DNA from: VXPW01 sp965115815
GTDB lineage: Bacteria; Pseudomonadota; Alphaproteobacteria; TMED109
Reading direction: 5' to 3'
Assembly (NCBI GenBank): GCA_965115815.1
Contig: OZ220465.1
Span: forward strand, 1,302,001-1,366,000
DNA length: 64,000 nucleotides
Shown in pieces: positions 45,232 through 55,327 of this stretch (positions are counted from its first letter, which is position 1; each line of letters opens with the position of its first letter). Position numbers and translations under genes: made by a program. The notes under the pieces are model-generated. The model was not told where the DNA came from, ran no database searches, and was given only the letters and a program-made list of their open reading frames with translations.

Positions 45232-46288
45232 ATGCGTGGATTGTTCTTCCTCGGCAATCGCGAAGTCGAACTTCGCGAGGTACCGGACCCTGCACCGGGA
45301 CCGGGCGAGGTCGTGCTCAAGATCAAGGCGTCCGGAATGTGCGGCAGCGATCTCAAGTTCTACCGGTCGGCGCCGGGCGAGGCGCAGCGTGCGTTGGGAC
45401 TCGGCGAAGACGTCCACGCCCATCATTGGCGGGCACGAGCCCTGCGGGGTGGTGGCCGAACGAGGCTCCGGAGTGCTGCCGGAAGCGGCACCCATCGATG
45501 CGCGGGTCATGAACCACCACTATGCAGGGTGCGGGCTGTGCGGCTCCTGCCGCACCGGCTGGTCACAGATGTGTGAAACCGGTGCGGCCAAGGTCTACGG
45601 CGTGACTGCCGACGGCGCGCATGCCGACTACATTGTCGTTCCCGCCGCCAGCTTGGTCCCGCTGCCGGAAGAACTCAGTTTCGCGGAAGGATCGGCGATT
45701 GCCTGCGGCACCGGTACTGCGTACGGAGCACTGTGCCGACTGCCTCGACTCGGCGGCTCCACACTCGCGGTCTTCGGACTCGGACCGGTCGGCCTGAGCG
45801 TCGCACTCCTGGGCACGGCCATGGGCGCGCGGGTCGTCGCCGTCGAAGTCGGACAGGAGCGGATGGCCCGGGGTGCCCGATTCGGCGCCGACATGGTCGT
45901 CGATGCCGGCGCTTCAGATCCGGTCGAGGCTCTGAAGGAGATCACGCAGGGTCGGGGTGTGGATCTGGCCATCGATTGCAGCGGCTCGTCGGAGGCTCGC
46001 TCGGCTGCGGTTGGCTCCGCCAAGCAGTGGGGTACCGTGTGCTTCGTAGGAGAGGGCGGCACCGTCACGATCGACGTCAGCCGCGACCTGATCCGCAAGC
46101 AGCTCTCGGTGATCGGATCCTGGACGTTCAGCGCGGTTGGACAGGCCGAATGCGCCCGCTTTGTCGCCGGCCGCAAGATTGCTCTGGAGGAGATTTTCAC
46201 CCATCGCTACGTGCTCGATCAGGCGGCCGATGCCTATCGCCAGTTCGATACCCGGACCACAGGCAAGGGGGTGTTCCTGTTCGATTGA
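45232..46288 (+). pseudogene. Zinc-binding alcohol dehydrogenase (threonine/sorbitol dehydrogenase-like), frameshifted
   Basis: ATG 45232 opens RGLFFLGNREVELREVPDPA and IKASGMCGSDLKFYR (catalytic zinc Cys). Near 45405-45425 the frame shifts by one base; the second frame continues PIIGGHEPCGVVAE, HHYAGCGLCGSCRTGWSQMC (structural zinc Cys), GVTADGAHADYIVVPA, the FGLGPVGLSVALLG NAD(P) site, and ends TGKGVFLFD at 46288. Everything else is well conserved, so this is either a recent inactivation or a sequencing error. Confidence 0.85.
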
Positions 46289-47335
46289 CAGCGTGCCTGT
46301 TTCGGGCCGTTCTTCCGCCATTTCGTCGAAAGGTCGGGGGTCTGCACAGAACCGGGAACGGGTCGGTGGGGGGATGCGGCGGAAATCAATGCCCCCGGCG
46401 TGCTTCCCGTCCCGTCTCGAGCGGCCGGCGAGATCCCTGGACCGTTCCCCCGTCTCGCAGGTCGATCGGGTTGGTCATCCGGTCGGCGCCCGAACTGCGC
46501 GCCCGTCCGGAGTTCCGGATGATTCTCAGCTGATATTGAGTCGCATCATTGGTGATGCGTGGTTTGTCGATGGATCGGGCGTCATTGTGTACCCATGTAT
46601 GAGTGCAGGGGTGGCTTGATACAAGTCGGTGGAATGCCGATGTAGGGTGGCCCTGTATATCGTCCGGTCCCAACCGCCCCTCTCCGCCCGACATCCTGCT
46701 CTGCGAGTCCTGGCGCGAAACCGGAATGGCCAAGAAGCCCCCCTCGCCCACCTCTCCAAGGGGCCGCCCGCTCTTGTTGGGATGTCGGGACGAGACCGGC
46801 CGATCGATCCGAAGGCCTCCCCCGAGCGGGATCCGGTCCGGGCCACGATCGTGGCCCGGATCCTCAGATCGCGGACCTGAAGGTCCGTCCCGTCTACCCC
46901 CGCACCGAAGCCCGGGGCTGAGCCCACGTCTTCCTGTGCAGTCGTCCACCACGTCGAATGACACCTGCGCCAGAGACTGAAGCCCTGCGGTTCGACGACG
47001 AGGATGTCGAAGGCGCCGAGGCCCGACGGCCGGCCATCGGGGCGCCGGCGCAGATCCCGGCGCGCGCCCGGGCCAAGGCGGCAGCGAAGGGAACGACCGG
47101 AGGGGATCCGGTGCTCCGCTTGCCGGCGATCGCGCGGGCCGCGGCCGCAACACCGTGGCGCCCCGCTTTGCGGGTGCCGGGGTCTTCCAGGTCAGAACGC
47201 GGCCCCCGCCGCGCCGGGGAAAGGCACTCAGGCCCCTTGGACGTGAGCCGTAGCGTACCCGGTCAGACGCTGCTGAAACGTATCGAATGGCATGGGTATC
47301 AGATTCGTGCACCTGATCGGCGCGGGGATTTCGGG
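46289..47335. other. Long gene-free region with a 24-nt palindrome
   Basis: About 1050 bp. Apart from a perfect palindrome at 46837-46860 (TCCGGGCCACGA plus its reverse complement) there is no recognisable feature. Long frames on both strands here have no family resemblance and look like a GC-bias artefact. Confidence 0.45.
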
Positions 47336-48037
47336 CTAGTGGATGTCGTTGGCCTCCATCACGACGCGCCGCAGGCGGCCGATATCGAAATCCGGTTGCC
47401 TCACGCAGTCGAGGATCACCGATTCGCGCCGCATGATCAGATCCACGGCTGCGGGAATGTCCCGGACGACCTTGCGCGGTATGACGACCGCGCCGTGCCG
47501 GTCGGCGTGAACAATGTCGTCATGCCCCACCTGCATGCCGTGCACGTCGACGGCGCCACCGGTGTCCACCACATGAACGAAACCATGGCTGGGGGCAACC
47601 TTGCCGGCCAGCAACTGGAATCCAGGTGCGCATGCGTCAAGGTCGCGGATGGATCCATTGGTCACGACTCCCAGCACACCCAGCCCCTTGTGTACGGCGG
47701 TATTGACTTCGCCCCAGAACGCCCCGAAGCCGGGTTCGGGATCGAGATCCTGGATCACTGCCACGGTCGGTCTGGCTCCGTCCGCCACGTATTCGTAATA
47801 TCTGATCCTGTCCCGCAGTACGTGGCCGCTCGGGCCTTGCGGCGGCGCGCTCCCACGGATGGTGGCCGTTCGGGCCCATCCCACGATAGGAGCAAGACCG
47901 GGATCCGAGCAGAGGAGCGGCTGAACGGTAAATCCGGTGCCGCGCCGGTGGGGCGCGACCAGTTCCAGCGCATTGCAAATCGTCGGCGTGTCCCAAGTCG
48001 CCAGTTGCTTCAGGGTCTCCGCGGTAACCATGGTCAT
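47336..48037 (-). CDS. RraA-family protein (4-hydroxy-4-methyl-2-oxoglutarate aldolase-like)
   Basis: 233 residues from ATG 48037 (a second ATG at 48031 is also possible); GAGGATT lies just upstream. RraA-like fold: DTPTICNALELV, VGWARTATIRG, VAVIQDLDPEPGFGAFWGEV, GLGVLGVVTNGSIRDLDAC (metal-binding Asp in the RDLD motif), HADRHGAVVIPRKV. Family members are class II aldolases for HMG/CHA, or RNase E inhibitors in enterobacteria. This sequence is longer than RraA itself, so the aldolase-like or decarboxylase role is more likely. Confidence 0.82.
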   Translation of the reverse strand: MTMVTAETLKQLATWDTPTICNALELVAPHRRGTGFTVQPLLCSDPGLAPIVGWARTATIRGSAPPQGPSGHVLRDRIRYYEYVADGARPTVAVIQDLDPEPGFGAFWGEVNTAVHKGLGVLGVVTNGSIRDLDACAPGFQLLAGKVAPSHGFVHVVDTGGAVDVHGMQVGHDDIVHADRHGAVVIPRKVVRDIPAAVDLIMRRESVILDCVRQPDFDIGRLRRVVMEANDIH

Positions 48038-48361
48038 GAGGAATCCTCGGCTCGGGGTGGAGGTTCGCCTTCGGCCGTAGTCCGCGGACACGCCTGCGGA
48101 GGGCCGGCTACCGGACCGCTCTCTCGCGGCAGGGTAACCGGATCGTCCCACCGGATCATCCCGGGGGTCGGGATTCGGACCCGCAGGCACTTGGTCGCCT
48201 CCGATCCTGCCGCCGGGAGCACCGGACGCCCGGTCCGGTCGCGGAGGCCGCACCCGAGCACCGGCAGTGATCCGGCAACCCATGCTTGCGACCTCTCCGT
48301 CTGCGTGCACCCGCGCCCGGGTCTGATATCCTCCGTGCAGCGTCGAACTCCGAGCACGACT
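48038..48361. other. Upstream region of hfq
   Basis: About 320 bp between the divergent RraA-like gene and hfq. It must hold the hfq promoter; TGATAT near 48326 is a weak -10 candidate without a good -35. Confidence 0.4.
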
Positions 48362-48637
48362 ATGGCCTTCCAGCATCGAGGAGCGCTCCAGAACACGTTC
48401 CTCAACCGGCTGCGCAAGTCGCACACCTCGGCGACGGTGCATCTCCTGAACGGCGTGCGGCTCCGTGGCACCGTCGCGGGTTTCGATGAGTTCTGCATCT
48501 GTCTGATGGTATCGGGCAGTCAGCAACTGGTCTTCAAGCACGCGATCTCCACGATCATCCCCGTCAAGCCCGTTGGCTTGGCCGATCCGGATGAGTCGAA
48601 ACCGCGGGATCCGGATCCGGAATCTCCCGTCGGGTGA
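48362..48637 (+). CDS. hfq: RNA chaperone Hfq
   Basis: 91 residues from ATG 48362. Sm1 motif with LQNTFLNRLRKSHTSATVHLLNG (the Q and F residues line the proximal RNA face) and VAGFDEFCICL; Sm2 motif VFKHAISTIIPVKPV with the conserved KHA. The acidic tail DPDESKPRDPDPE is typical. Forms a cytoplasmic hexamer pairing small RNAs with mRNAs. GTGA overlap with hflX downstream gives coupled translation, the gene order usual in Alphaproteobacteria. Confidence 0.95.
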   Translation: MAFQHRGALQNTFLNRLRKSHTSATVHLLNGVRLRGTVAGFDEFCICLMVSGSQQLVFKHAISTIIPVKPVGLADPDESKPRDPDPESPVG

Positions 48638-49944
48638 CATCCGTGGCACGGGACGCCGTCCCCGTCTGGATCGTCCATCCGGTGGTTCAGGGCAGCGCCC
48701 AACCGCTCCGCACCCAAGCCAGCCGGTTGGCCGAAGCGTGTTCGCTGGCGGATTCCATCGGTCTCCGGATCGATCGTGCAGAGCAGTTCAGGGTCCGCCG
48801 CCGCCGGCCGGCCACGTTGCTGGGGTCCGGAGCTGTCGAGTCCCTTCGAGCGGATCTTGCCGGTGCGGCCGAGGCACCCAAGTTGATCCTGTTCAATGTC
48901 GACCTGACGCCGGTCCAGCAGCGGAATCTGGAAGCTGCGCTGCAGATCAAGATTCTCGATCGTACGTCGTTGATTCTCGAGATTTTCGGAGCCCGCGCGG
49001 CCACGCGCGAGGGCTGCCTCCAGGTCGAACTCGCCCATCTGGAATGGCAGCGAAGCCGATTGGTGCGTTCCTGGACGCACCTGGAGCGCCAGCGCGGCGG
49101 GTTCGGGTTCCTCGGTGGCCCCGGCGAATCCCAGATCGAAATCGATCGTCGCCTGATCACTCGACGCGTGGCCCGGATCCGCAAGGAACTCGAACACGTG
49201 CGGCAGCGGCGGGACCTTCACCGCCGCCGGCGGAAGCACCCCACCGTCGCCCTTGTCGGTTACGCCAACGCCGGCAAATCGACGCTGTTCAGCCGACTGA
49301 CCGGCAAGCCTGCCGATGCCCGGAACCAGCCCTTCACCACGCTGGATCCGCTGATGCGGGCGTGTACGCTTCCCTCGGGACGCACCGTGATCTTCTCGGA
49401 TACCGTGGGGTTCGTATCCGAACTGCCAACCTTGTTGATCGCAGCGTTTCGGGCAACCCTTGAGGAAGCGGTACATGCCGACCTGCTGGTCCACGTGCGC
49501 GATATCACGCACCCGGAGACCGCGGCCCAGCGGCGCGACACGATCGATGTCCTGACCGACCTGGGGGCGTTGCAGGAAGGAGCGGACACGCAGCTTGAGG
49601 TTCTCAACAAGATCGATCGGTTGACCGACGACGACGTGCAGCGTTTGCGCGGGCGGCAGTCGCGTGCGATTCCGGTATCCGGCCGGCTGGGCACCGGCCT
49701 GACCGAACTGCTGGAAGCGGTGGACCTCCGTCTCGGCCGCAACCGCTCCGAATTCGAGATCGCGCTGGAACCGACCGATTCCTCGACCTTGGCGTGGCTC
49801 CATGCGCGGGGAGCCATCGTGCGCCAGCGAGCCGATGATTCCCTGCTTCGCGTGCGGGTTTCGCTGGATCCCGAAGAACGGAGCCGTCTCGACGACCGGC
49901 TCGCCAGGATGCCGCGATCCGGGACTCCCGACCTTCAGCCGTAG
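48634..49944 (+). CDS. hflX: GTPase HflX
   Basis: 436 residues from GTG 48634 overlapping the hfq stop. N-terminal HflX domain with LILFNVDLTPVQQRNLE, DRTSLILEIFGARA and the GPGESQIEIDRR motif; GTPase domain with G1 GYANAGKST, G3 DTVGFV and G4 NKID. HflX splits stalled 70S ribosomes, mainly in heat stress, consistent with groESL lying next to it. Length is normal. Confidence 0.95.
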   Translation: MTSVARDAVPVWIVHPVVQGSAQPLRTQASRLAEACSLADSIGLRIDRAEQFRVRRRRPATLLGSGAVESLRADLAGAAEAPKLILFNVDLTPVQQRNLEAALQIKILDRTSLILEIFGARAATREGCLQVELAHLEWQRSRLVRSWTHLERQRGGFGFLGGPGESQIEIDRRLITRRVARIRKELEHVRQRRDLHRRRRKHPTVALVGYANAGKSTLFSRLTGKPADARNQPFTTLDPLMRACTLPSGRTVIFSDTVGFVSELPTLLIAAFRATLEEAVHADLLVHVRDITHPETAAQRRDTIDVLTDLGALQEGADTQLEVLNKIDRLTDDDVQRLRGRQSRAIPVSGRLGTGLTELLEAVDLRLGRNRSEFEIALEPTDSSTLAWLHARGAIVRQRADDSLLRVRVSLDPEERSRLDDRLARMPRSGTPDLQP

Positions 49945-49982
49945 ATCCCGGCCGACCGCGCTGCAGCGCTTCCGCCCCGCCC

Positions 49983-50011
49983 CTTGACATTGGCGGCGCC
50001 GGTTCCCACTT
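49983..50011 (+). promoter_or_regulatory. Heat-shock (RpoH-like) promoter of groESL
   Basis: CTTGACAT at 49983-49990 and CCCACTT at 50005-50011, 14 nt apart, resemble the RpoH consensus CTTGAAA and CCCCATNT. It lies directly upstream of the CIRCE operator. Confidence 0.65.
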
Positions 50012-50028
50012 CTACCCCCGATCGGTTT

Positions 50029-50055
50029 CTGGCACTCGAGACAATCGAGTGCCAG
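50029..50055 (+). promoter_or_regulatory. CIRCE operator (HrcA site)
   Basis: CTGGCACTC, 9-nt spacer, GAGTGCCAG: a perfect 9-9-9 inverted repeat close to the consensus TTAGCACTC-N9-GAGTGCTAA. It lies 72 bp before groES, placing the chaperonin operon under HrcA repression. Confidence 0.92.
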
Positions 50056-50126
50056 GATCGGTTCCGGGCGCCTCGCGGACCATCCGCACGCCCTGCATCC
50101 CATTCCCAGCTGAGAGGCATGGAAAC

Positions 50127-50414
50127 ATGAAATTCAGGCCGTTGCATGACCGCGTCATGGTCAAGCGCGAAGACGATGATGAGCGCACGCCTGGCGGCAT
50201 CATCATTCCGGACACCGCGAAGGAGAAGCCCATGAAGGGCAAGGTAATCGCGGTTGGTTCGGGCATCCGGAGCGAAGATGGCAAGATCACGCCGCTGGAT
50301 GTCAAGGAGGGCGATACCGTCTTGATCGGCAAGTGGTCGGGCACTGAAGTCAAGATGGATGGCGACGAATACGTCATCGTCAAAGAGTCCGACGTCATGG
50401 GAATCCTGGGCTAG
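50127..50414 (+). CDS. groES: Co-chaperonin GroES
   Basis: 95 residues from ATG 50127. MKFRPLHDRVMVKRE, the mobile loop ERTPGGIIIPDTAKEKP and the KWSGTEVKMDGDEYVIVKESDVMGIL end are all classical. Forms the heptameric lid on GroEL. Under CIRCE and an RpoH-like promoter; groEL follows after 39 bp. Confidence 0.97.
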   Translation: MKFRPLHDRVMVKREDDDERTPGGIIIPDTAKEKPMKGKVIAVGSGIRSEDGKITPLDVKEGDTVLIGKWSGTEVKMDGDEYVIVKESDVMGILG

Positions 50415-50453
50415 GCCCGGTCCCGATACTCGCAGAGAAGGAACCTACTCAAC

Positions 50454-52103
50454 ATGCCTGCCAAAGAAGTCAAATTTTCGGGCGACGCCCGGGAGCGCAT
50501 GCTCCGAGGTGTCGACATCCTGGCCAATGCGGTCAAGGTCACGCTGGGCCCCAAGGGCCGGAACGTCGTACTCGACAAGTCGTTCGGTGCGCCGCGCACG
50601 ACCAAGGACGGAGTGACCGTCGCGAAGGAAATCGAACTCTCTGACAAGTTCGAGAACATGGGCGCACAGATGGTGCGCGAGGTCGCCAGCAAGACCAACG
50701 ATGTTGCCGGCGACGGGACCACGACGGCCACCGTGCTGGCCCAGGCGGTGGTCCGTGAGGGCACCAAGGCCGTCGCGGCCGGAATGAATCCCATGGATGT
50801 CCGACGTGGCATCGACATGGCGACGGAAGCGGTGATCGGCGAACTCAACAAGATGAGCCGAAAAGTGCAGGGTCACGACGAAATCGCGCAAGTCGGGACC
50901 GTGTCCGCCAACGGCGAACGGGAAATCGGGGACCTCATCGCCCAGGCCATGGACCGCGTCGGCAAGGAAGGCGTGATCACGGTCGAGGAGGCCAAGTCGC
51001 TGGAAACCGAGCTGGATGTCGTCGAAGGCATGCAGTTCGACCGCGGCTACCTGTCCCCCTACTTCATCACGAATGCCGAGAAGATGACAGCGGAATTCGA
51101 GGATCCCTACATCCTCATCCATGAGCAGAAGCTGTCCTCCCTGCAGCCGATCCTTCCCATCCTCGAGAAGGTCGTGCAGTCCGGCAAGCCGCTGGTCATT
51201 ATCGCCGAGGACATCGAAGGCGAGGCGCTCGCCACGCTCGTGGTCAACCGCCTGCGCGGCGGGCTCAAGGTGGCGGCCATCAAGGCGCCCGGGTTCGGCG
51301 ACCGCCGCAAGGCCATGCTGGTCGACATCGCCACCCTGACCGCTGGCCAGGTCGTGAGCGAGGAACTCGGCGTGAAGCTCGAGAACATCGATCTTCGGAT
51401 GCTGGGCCGGGCGAAGCGTGTGCTCGTCACCAAGGAGGAGACCACGATCGTCGAGGGTGCTGGCGACACCAAGGACATCGAGGGCCGCTGCAGTCAGATC
51501 CGCGCGCAGATCGAGGAGTCCACTTCGGACTACGATCGCGAAAAGCTGCAGGAGCGGCTTGCCAAGCTGGCCGGAGGCGTGGCCGTCGTGCGGGTTGGCG
51601 GTGCAACCGAAGTGGAAGTCAAGGAGCGCAAGGACCGGGTTGACGATGCCATGAATGCAACCCGGGCGGCGGTCGAGGAAGGAATCGTGGCCGGAGGCGG
51701 CGTCGCGTTCCTCTACGCGGCGGCGCGGAGCCTGAAGGGGTGCAAGCCCGCCAACGACGATCAGCGGGTCGGCATCGATATCGTGCGCAAGGCGCTGGAA
51801 GCCCCACTCCGCCAGATTGCGGCCAACGCCGGCTACGACGGTTCGATCGTGATCGGCAAGGTGACGGAATCCAAGGACGAGCACTTCGGGTTCGATGCCC
51901 AGCTGGGCGAATACGGAGACCTGTTCAAGGCGGGGGTGATCGATCCGGTCAAGATGGTCCGGGCCGCTCTCCAGGACGCGACGTCCGTCGCGGGACTCCT
52001 CATCACCACTGAGGCAATGGTGGCCGAGAAGCCGGAGAAGGCTAAGAACGGCGCCGGAGGTGCTCCCGGCGGAATGCCGGACATGGGCGGGATGGACTTC
52101 TAG
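50454..52103 (+). CDS. groEL: Chaperonin GroEL
   Basis: 549 residues, normal length. VTLGPKGRNVVLDKSFG, the ATP site AGDGTTTATVLA, EGMQFDRGYLSPYFITN, IAEDIEGEALATLVVN, GGGVAFLYAA and the C-terminal GGM-rich tail (GGAPGGMPDMGGMDF). The sequence is of alphaproteobacterial type. A strong terminator follows the stop. Confidence 0.98.
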   Translation: MPAKEVKFSGDARERMLRGVDILANAVKVTLGPKGRNVVLDKSFGAPRTTKDGVTVAKEIELSDKFENMGAQMVREVASKTNDVAGDGTTTATVLAQAVVREGTKAVAAGMNPMDVRRGIDMATEAVIGELNKMSRKVQGHDEIAQVGTVSANGEREIGDLIAQAMDRVGKEGVITVEEAKSLETELDVVEGMQFDRGYLSPYFITNAEKMTAEFEDPYILIHEQKLSSLQPILPILEKVVQSGKPLVIIAEDIEGEALATLVVNRLRGGLKVAAIKAPGFGDRRKAMLVDIATLTAGQVVSEELGVKLENIDLRMLGRAKRVLVTKEETTIVEGAGDTKDIEGRCSQIRAQIEESTSDYDREKLQERLAKLAGGVAVVRVGGATEVEVKERKDRVDDAMNATRAAVEEGIVAGGGVAFLYAAARSLKGCKPANDDQRVGIDIVRKALEAPLRQIAANAGYDGSIVIGKVTESKDEHFGFDAQLGEYGDLFKAGVIDPVKMVRAALQDATSVAGLLITTEAMVAEKPEKAKNGAGGAPGGMPDMGGMDF

Positions 52104-52133
52104 CGAGTTCCTGTCGTCAGCCGAGACCATGAA

Positions 52134-52163
52134 GGGGGCCGTGCCCGTCACGGCCCCCTTTTT
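52134..52163 (+). terminator. Rho-independent terminator of groESL
   Basis: Stem GGGGGCCGTG/CACGGCCCCC with a 5-nt loop (52134-52158), then TTTTT. It ends 60 bp after the groEL stop. Confidence 0.93.
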
Positions 52164-52419
52164 CTTGCACGGGCAGGAGGCGCACCGACGGTCGGCGCGG
52201 CGGGGGCTGCGTAGGGTCCGACCGCTGCGGCGCGTGCCATCCCGCCCGACCAGGGTTGCACCCGTTCCGGATCGCCCGACTATAGTTGAGCGTCGCGGTT
52301 CGGCTGGCGGTAGACCGATGCGACCGGGATGGGATGGCCCGCCCGGCCGGCACCCCGGATGCCGAACTTCCGACCGACCCCGGCGGGTGCACCGTCCGAT
52401 CAAGGGAGAAACCTGAGCC

Positions 52420-53298
52420 ATGACCGATCCGCATCGCGTTGCGTTCCTCGGTTTGGGAGTCATGGGTGGTCCCATGGCCGGCCACCTTGCGGCAGCCCGC
52501 CACGAGGTCGTGGTCTACAACCGCACGCAGGCCCGGGCGGATGCCTGGACGGAGCGGCATGGCGGCGAAGCTCGGCCCACGCCTGCGGCCGCGGCGGAAG
52601 GGGCCGGAACCGTGTTCGTGTGTGTCGGCAACGACCAGGACCTGCGAAGCGTCGTCACCGGCGCAACGGGAGCCTTGGCCGGCATGCAGCCCGGATCCGT
52701 TCTGGTCGATCACACGACGGCGTCAGCCGGAATTGCCCGTGAGCTCGCTTCGGCCTGCAACGCCGCCGGCGTCGGTTTTCTGGATGCTCCGGTGTCCGGG
52801 GGGCAGGCGGGTGCAGAGAACGGACAGCTCACGGTCATGGTGGGCGGGGATTCGGACACCTTCGACCGGGTGCGCGAACTGATGGCTTGCTACGCTCGGG
52901 CCGTCACCCTGATGGGCCCGGCGGGCGCCGGTCAACTCACCAAGATGGTGAACCAGATTTGCATCGCCGGACTGCTGCAAGGCCTGTCCGAAGGCATGAA
53001 TTTCGCCCGTCGCGCCGGGCTCGACGGCCCGCAGGTGATCGACGTGGTCTCCAAGGGAGCGGCGCAGTCGTGGCAGATGGAGAATCGCGCCCGCACGATG
53101 CTGGAAGGGAAATTCGATTTCGGGTTTGCGGTGCAATGGATGCGCAAGGATCTCGCCATCTGTCTGGCCGAAGCCAAAGACAACGGTGCCAGACTCCCGG
53201 TGACCGCGCTGGTGGACCAGATGTATGCGCAGGTGGAAGCGCGCGGCGGCAGTCGGTGGGACACGTCGAGCCTCATCCACCTGCTGCAGAACGATTAG
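52420..53298 (+). CDS. NAD(P)-dependent beta-hydroxyacid dehydrogenase (HIBADH/tartronate semialdehyde reductase-like)
   Basis: 292 residues from ATG 52420 preceded by AAGGGAGAAACC. Rossmann motif VAFLGLGVMGGPMAGHLA, family signature FLDAPVSGGQAGAENGQLTVMVGG, the catalytic Lys in GAGQLTKMVNQI, and MRKDLAICLAEAKDNGA in the C-terminal domain. Members reduce semialdehydes or oxidise 3-hydroxy acids; the substrate cannot be fixed from sequence. Confidence 0.92.
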   Translation: MTDPHRVAFLGLGVMGGPMAGHLAAARHEVVVYNRTQARADAWTERHGGEARPTPAAAAEGAGTVFVCVGNDQDLRSVVTGATGALAGMQPGSVLVDHTTASAGIARELASACNAAGVGFLDAPVSGGQAGAENGQLTVMVGGDSDTFDRVRELMACYARAVTLMGPAGAGQLTKMVNQICIAGLLQGLSEGMNFARRAGLDGPQVIDVVSKGAAQSWQMENRARTMLEGKFDFGFAVQWMRKDLAICLAEAKDNGARLPVTALVDQMYAQVEARGGSRWDTSSLIHLLQND

Positions 53299-53399
53299 CC
53301 TGGTTCCGGTGCGGCGGGCAGGAGAATCCGCAGTCCTTCGTGCCCGACTGTTTCTCGATCACGAGGGCCGAACCTAGTTCCGCCTTAGCGTTGATTACA

Positions 53400-54180
53400 T
53401 TATGTCTTTGATGGAATTGTCGATTCCTGGTCCGGGCCCGACCTGCTCCCCGACGCATCAGGAAGGGGCAGGCAGCCCGCTGGATCCCCCGGCCAGAGCG
53501 CGCGTCGCCGAGCGTTCGTAGTCGTGGGCCCGACGCCGACACCGGGACCTTCTGGCGAAGGTCCGTTCCACCGCCCAGCGACGGTACAGGAGGACAAACC
53601 CCTTGATATTCCGGGGTCGGCGCACGATCTCCAAGATCGTGTCCTTTCCGTTTTCGCCCGTGCCGAGGCCCGTTTCGGGCCCTGATATCCGCCGGCCGCC
53701 CACAGTTTCGTACCCTGGGGCGCCTTCTCCCGCATCTTCCGGATTCCCTCTGGAGCACCATCCCGATCCTGAATCGACGCCTCGAGAACCCGGATCGAGA
53801 TCGGGGATCCCTGCGGATCCACGGTGATCGGGCGCTTGCGCCCCCGGACCTTCTTGCCTGCGTCCAATCCTGCCGGGCCGCCACGCTCTGCCGTGGCCAC
53901 CGACGGACGGTCGAGCCCGGCTGCAGTCGGATCCCGGGGACGCCCGTCCTGCATCCCGGGCGCGATCCCGGAGGGGTATTCAGCATGCGGTCGAAGACCC
54001 TGCTATTCCGCTACGTATCACCCCGCGGTCCGTGATCGGCCTTCGTCCCTTTCCGGAGGACGAAGGAAGGAGCGGCTCGATCACGGCCCATTTCGCAGCG
54101 CTCGCATCGGTCTCCAGACGATCCAGGGAACGCGGGTACTGCTTCCTTCGTGGTCGTGATCCACGACAAGGAAGGGCTCC
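53400..54180 (-). pseudogene. IS5-family transposase, degraded
   Basis: Minus strand, three frames needed. N-terminal SAAKWAVIEPLLPSSSGKGR; middle LDRPSVATAERGGPAGLDAG, KKVRGRKRPITVDPQG, ASIQDRDGAPE; end IKGFVLLYRRWAVERTFARR and RAHDYERSAT. This is the usual IS5 layout (sDLtd.eW.liepLlP ... RkRhilVD ... rRWvVERTfaWl.r.rRl..DyE). Stops and frameshifts make it inactive. Confidence 0.8.
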
Positions 54181-54269
54181 CATGGTGCGGATCCCACGGC
54201 GTCAGGCCACACCACCGAGAGGCCGCTCGAATTTGGGCACAGCCTCTGAGAATTCCCTTTGTCTCCCCC

Positions 54270-54850
54270 AGCGTTGTCGAATCGTCCGATGCTGCTCTTG
54301 CAGAGTGCCGAGCTGGACGAGCACGGTGTGCCGCGATGCAGCCTCGAGGCCAGCGCGGGAGTGGGCCGCTCGACCCTGCAGCGCGCCGTCAACCGGCTGC
54401 GCTGGAAGGGGCCGGAGAGCTTCTTCGCTGCTCCGCGCCGCCGGGGGCCGAGCAGCGATCACGGAGGAGAAGGCTCGCTGGGCGGAACAGCTGCTGGCAG
54501 CAGGACCCAAGCGCGCCGAGGTGGCGCACAGAATCGGGGTCGCATGACAGACCTTGGAGAACGCCATCCGAGCCGGATGAATTGCCAAGCCGGCACCGGC
54601 AACTCCGAAGGAGGAGGCCCGGGGACCGTCGGCTGCGGGGTCGATGGCCGGCCGCGAAATGACGTAGCTGCGGCGGCCGGCCGTTGGGCACCCGGACGAG
54701 GTTCTGCTGCAGTTCTCCACAGCCCTCTCCAGCGCGGCCTGCCAGGGCAGGGGGGTCCGGTCCGGTCGGCGCCGCTGCTCCGAGAGAGCCTTCCGGAGCG
54801 AATGCTCAGGGCCCGTCCGGAACACCATCGCTTCGGTTGACTGGTGCTCG
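54270..54850 (+). pseudogene. Helix-turn-helix transposase remnant
   Basis: Plus strand: GVGRSTLQRAVNRLRWKGPE, SFFAAPRRRGPS, then in a second frame AITEEKARWAEQLLAAGPKR, AEVAHRIGVASQTLENAIRA and GRIAKPAPATPKEEARGPS. This resembles the two-HTH N-terminus of a large transposase group whose members have a prr.RG.stvl....a..lL..G.s..ea...lgv...Tl.kai..Gr pattern. A stop follows near 54666 and the catalytic part is not recognisable. The family assignment is tentative. Confidence 0.5.
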
Positions 54851-55327
54851 GCATGCCTCCGGACTTCGATCGTTGGCCGTAGGAATCCCCGGCCGACCTC
54901 TCTCTGCCAATATCACTGAAATCGGCGATACCTGCGCCCGACACCGGCGAAATATCGGAAGGCCGGCATCCACGATGTCGCCTCTTGTCTGACGCAACGG
55001 CTGCACGGTTCGTTTCCGAGGCTGCGCTCGCTTTCCATGGTGGCCTCCGTCGCCCCGGCGCCGATTTCGGCGCAGCTGGGCGCGTTCGGAGATTCCTTCC
55101 TCCCCAATCCGGGGACTCCCCGTCCCCTGCGGTTCACGGAGATGTCTCGCGGGCACGACAGGCGCCGAGCCGCAGGTCGGCGAACCGATTCTCCGAGCGG
55201 TCCACCAGCGCTCTCGCCCAGTGCCGGACATGGTCTGGATCCATGGAAGCAGAGCATCGCCCAGTTGATGGGCATACCATGGTTGCACGTGGCGACCGAT
55301 TCGATTTCGGGTGCCGACCCGATGCGG
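54851..55327. other. Gene-free region
   Basis: About 480 bp between a transposase remnant and the HNH gene. Probably further transposon debris; nothing specific is recognisable. Confidence 0.4.

Noticed and set aside
46958..48637. A 559-residue plus-strand protein that ends as Hfq
   Set aside because: The upstream part is antisense to the RraA-like gene and shows no family similarity. Hfq starts at 48362 with its normal N-terminus.
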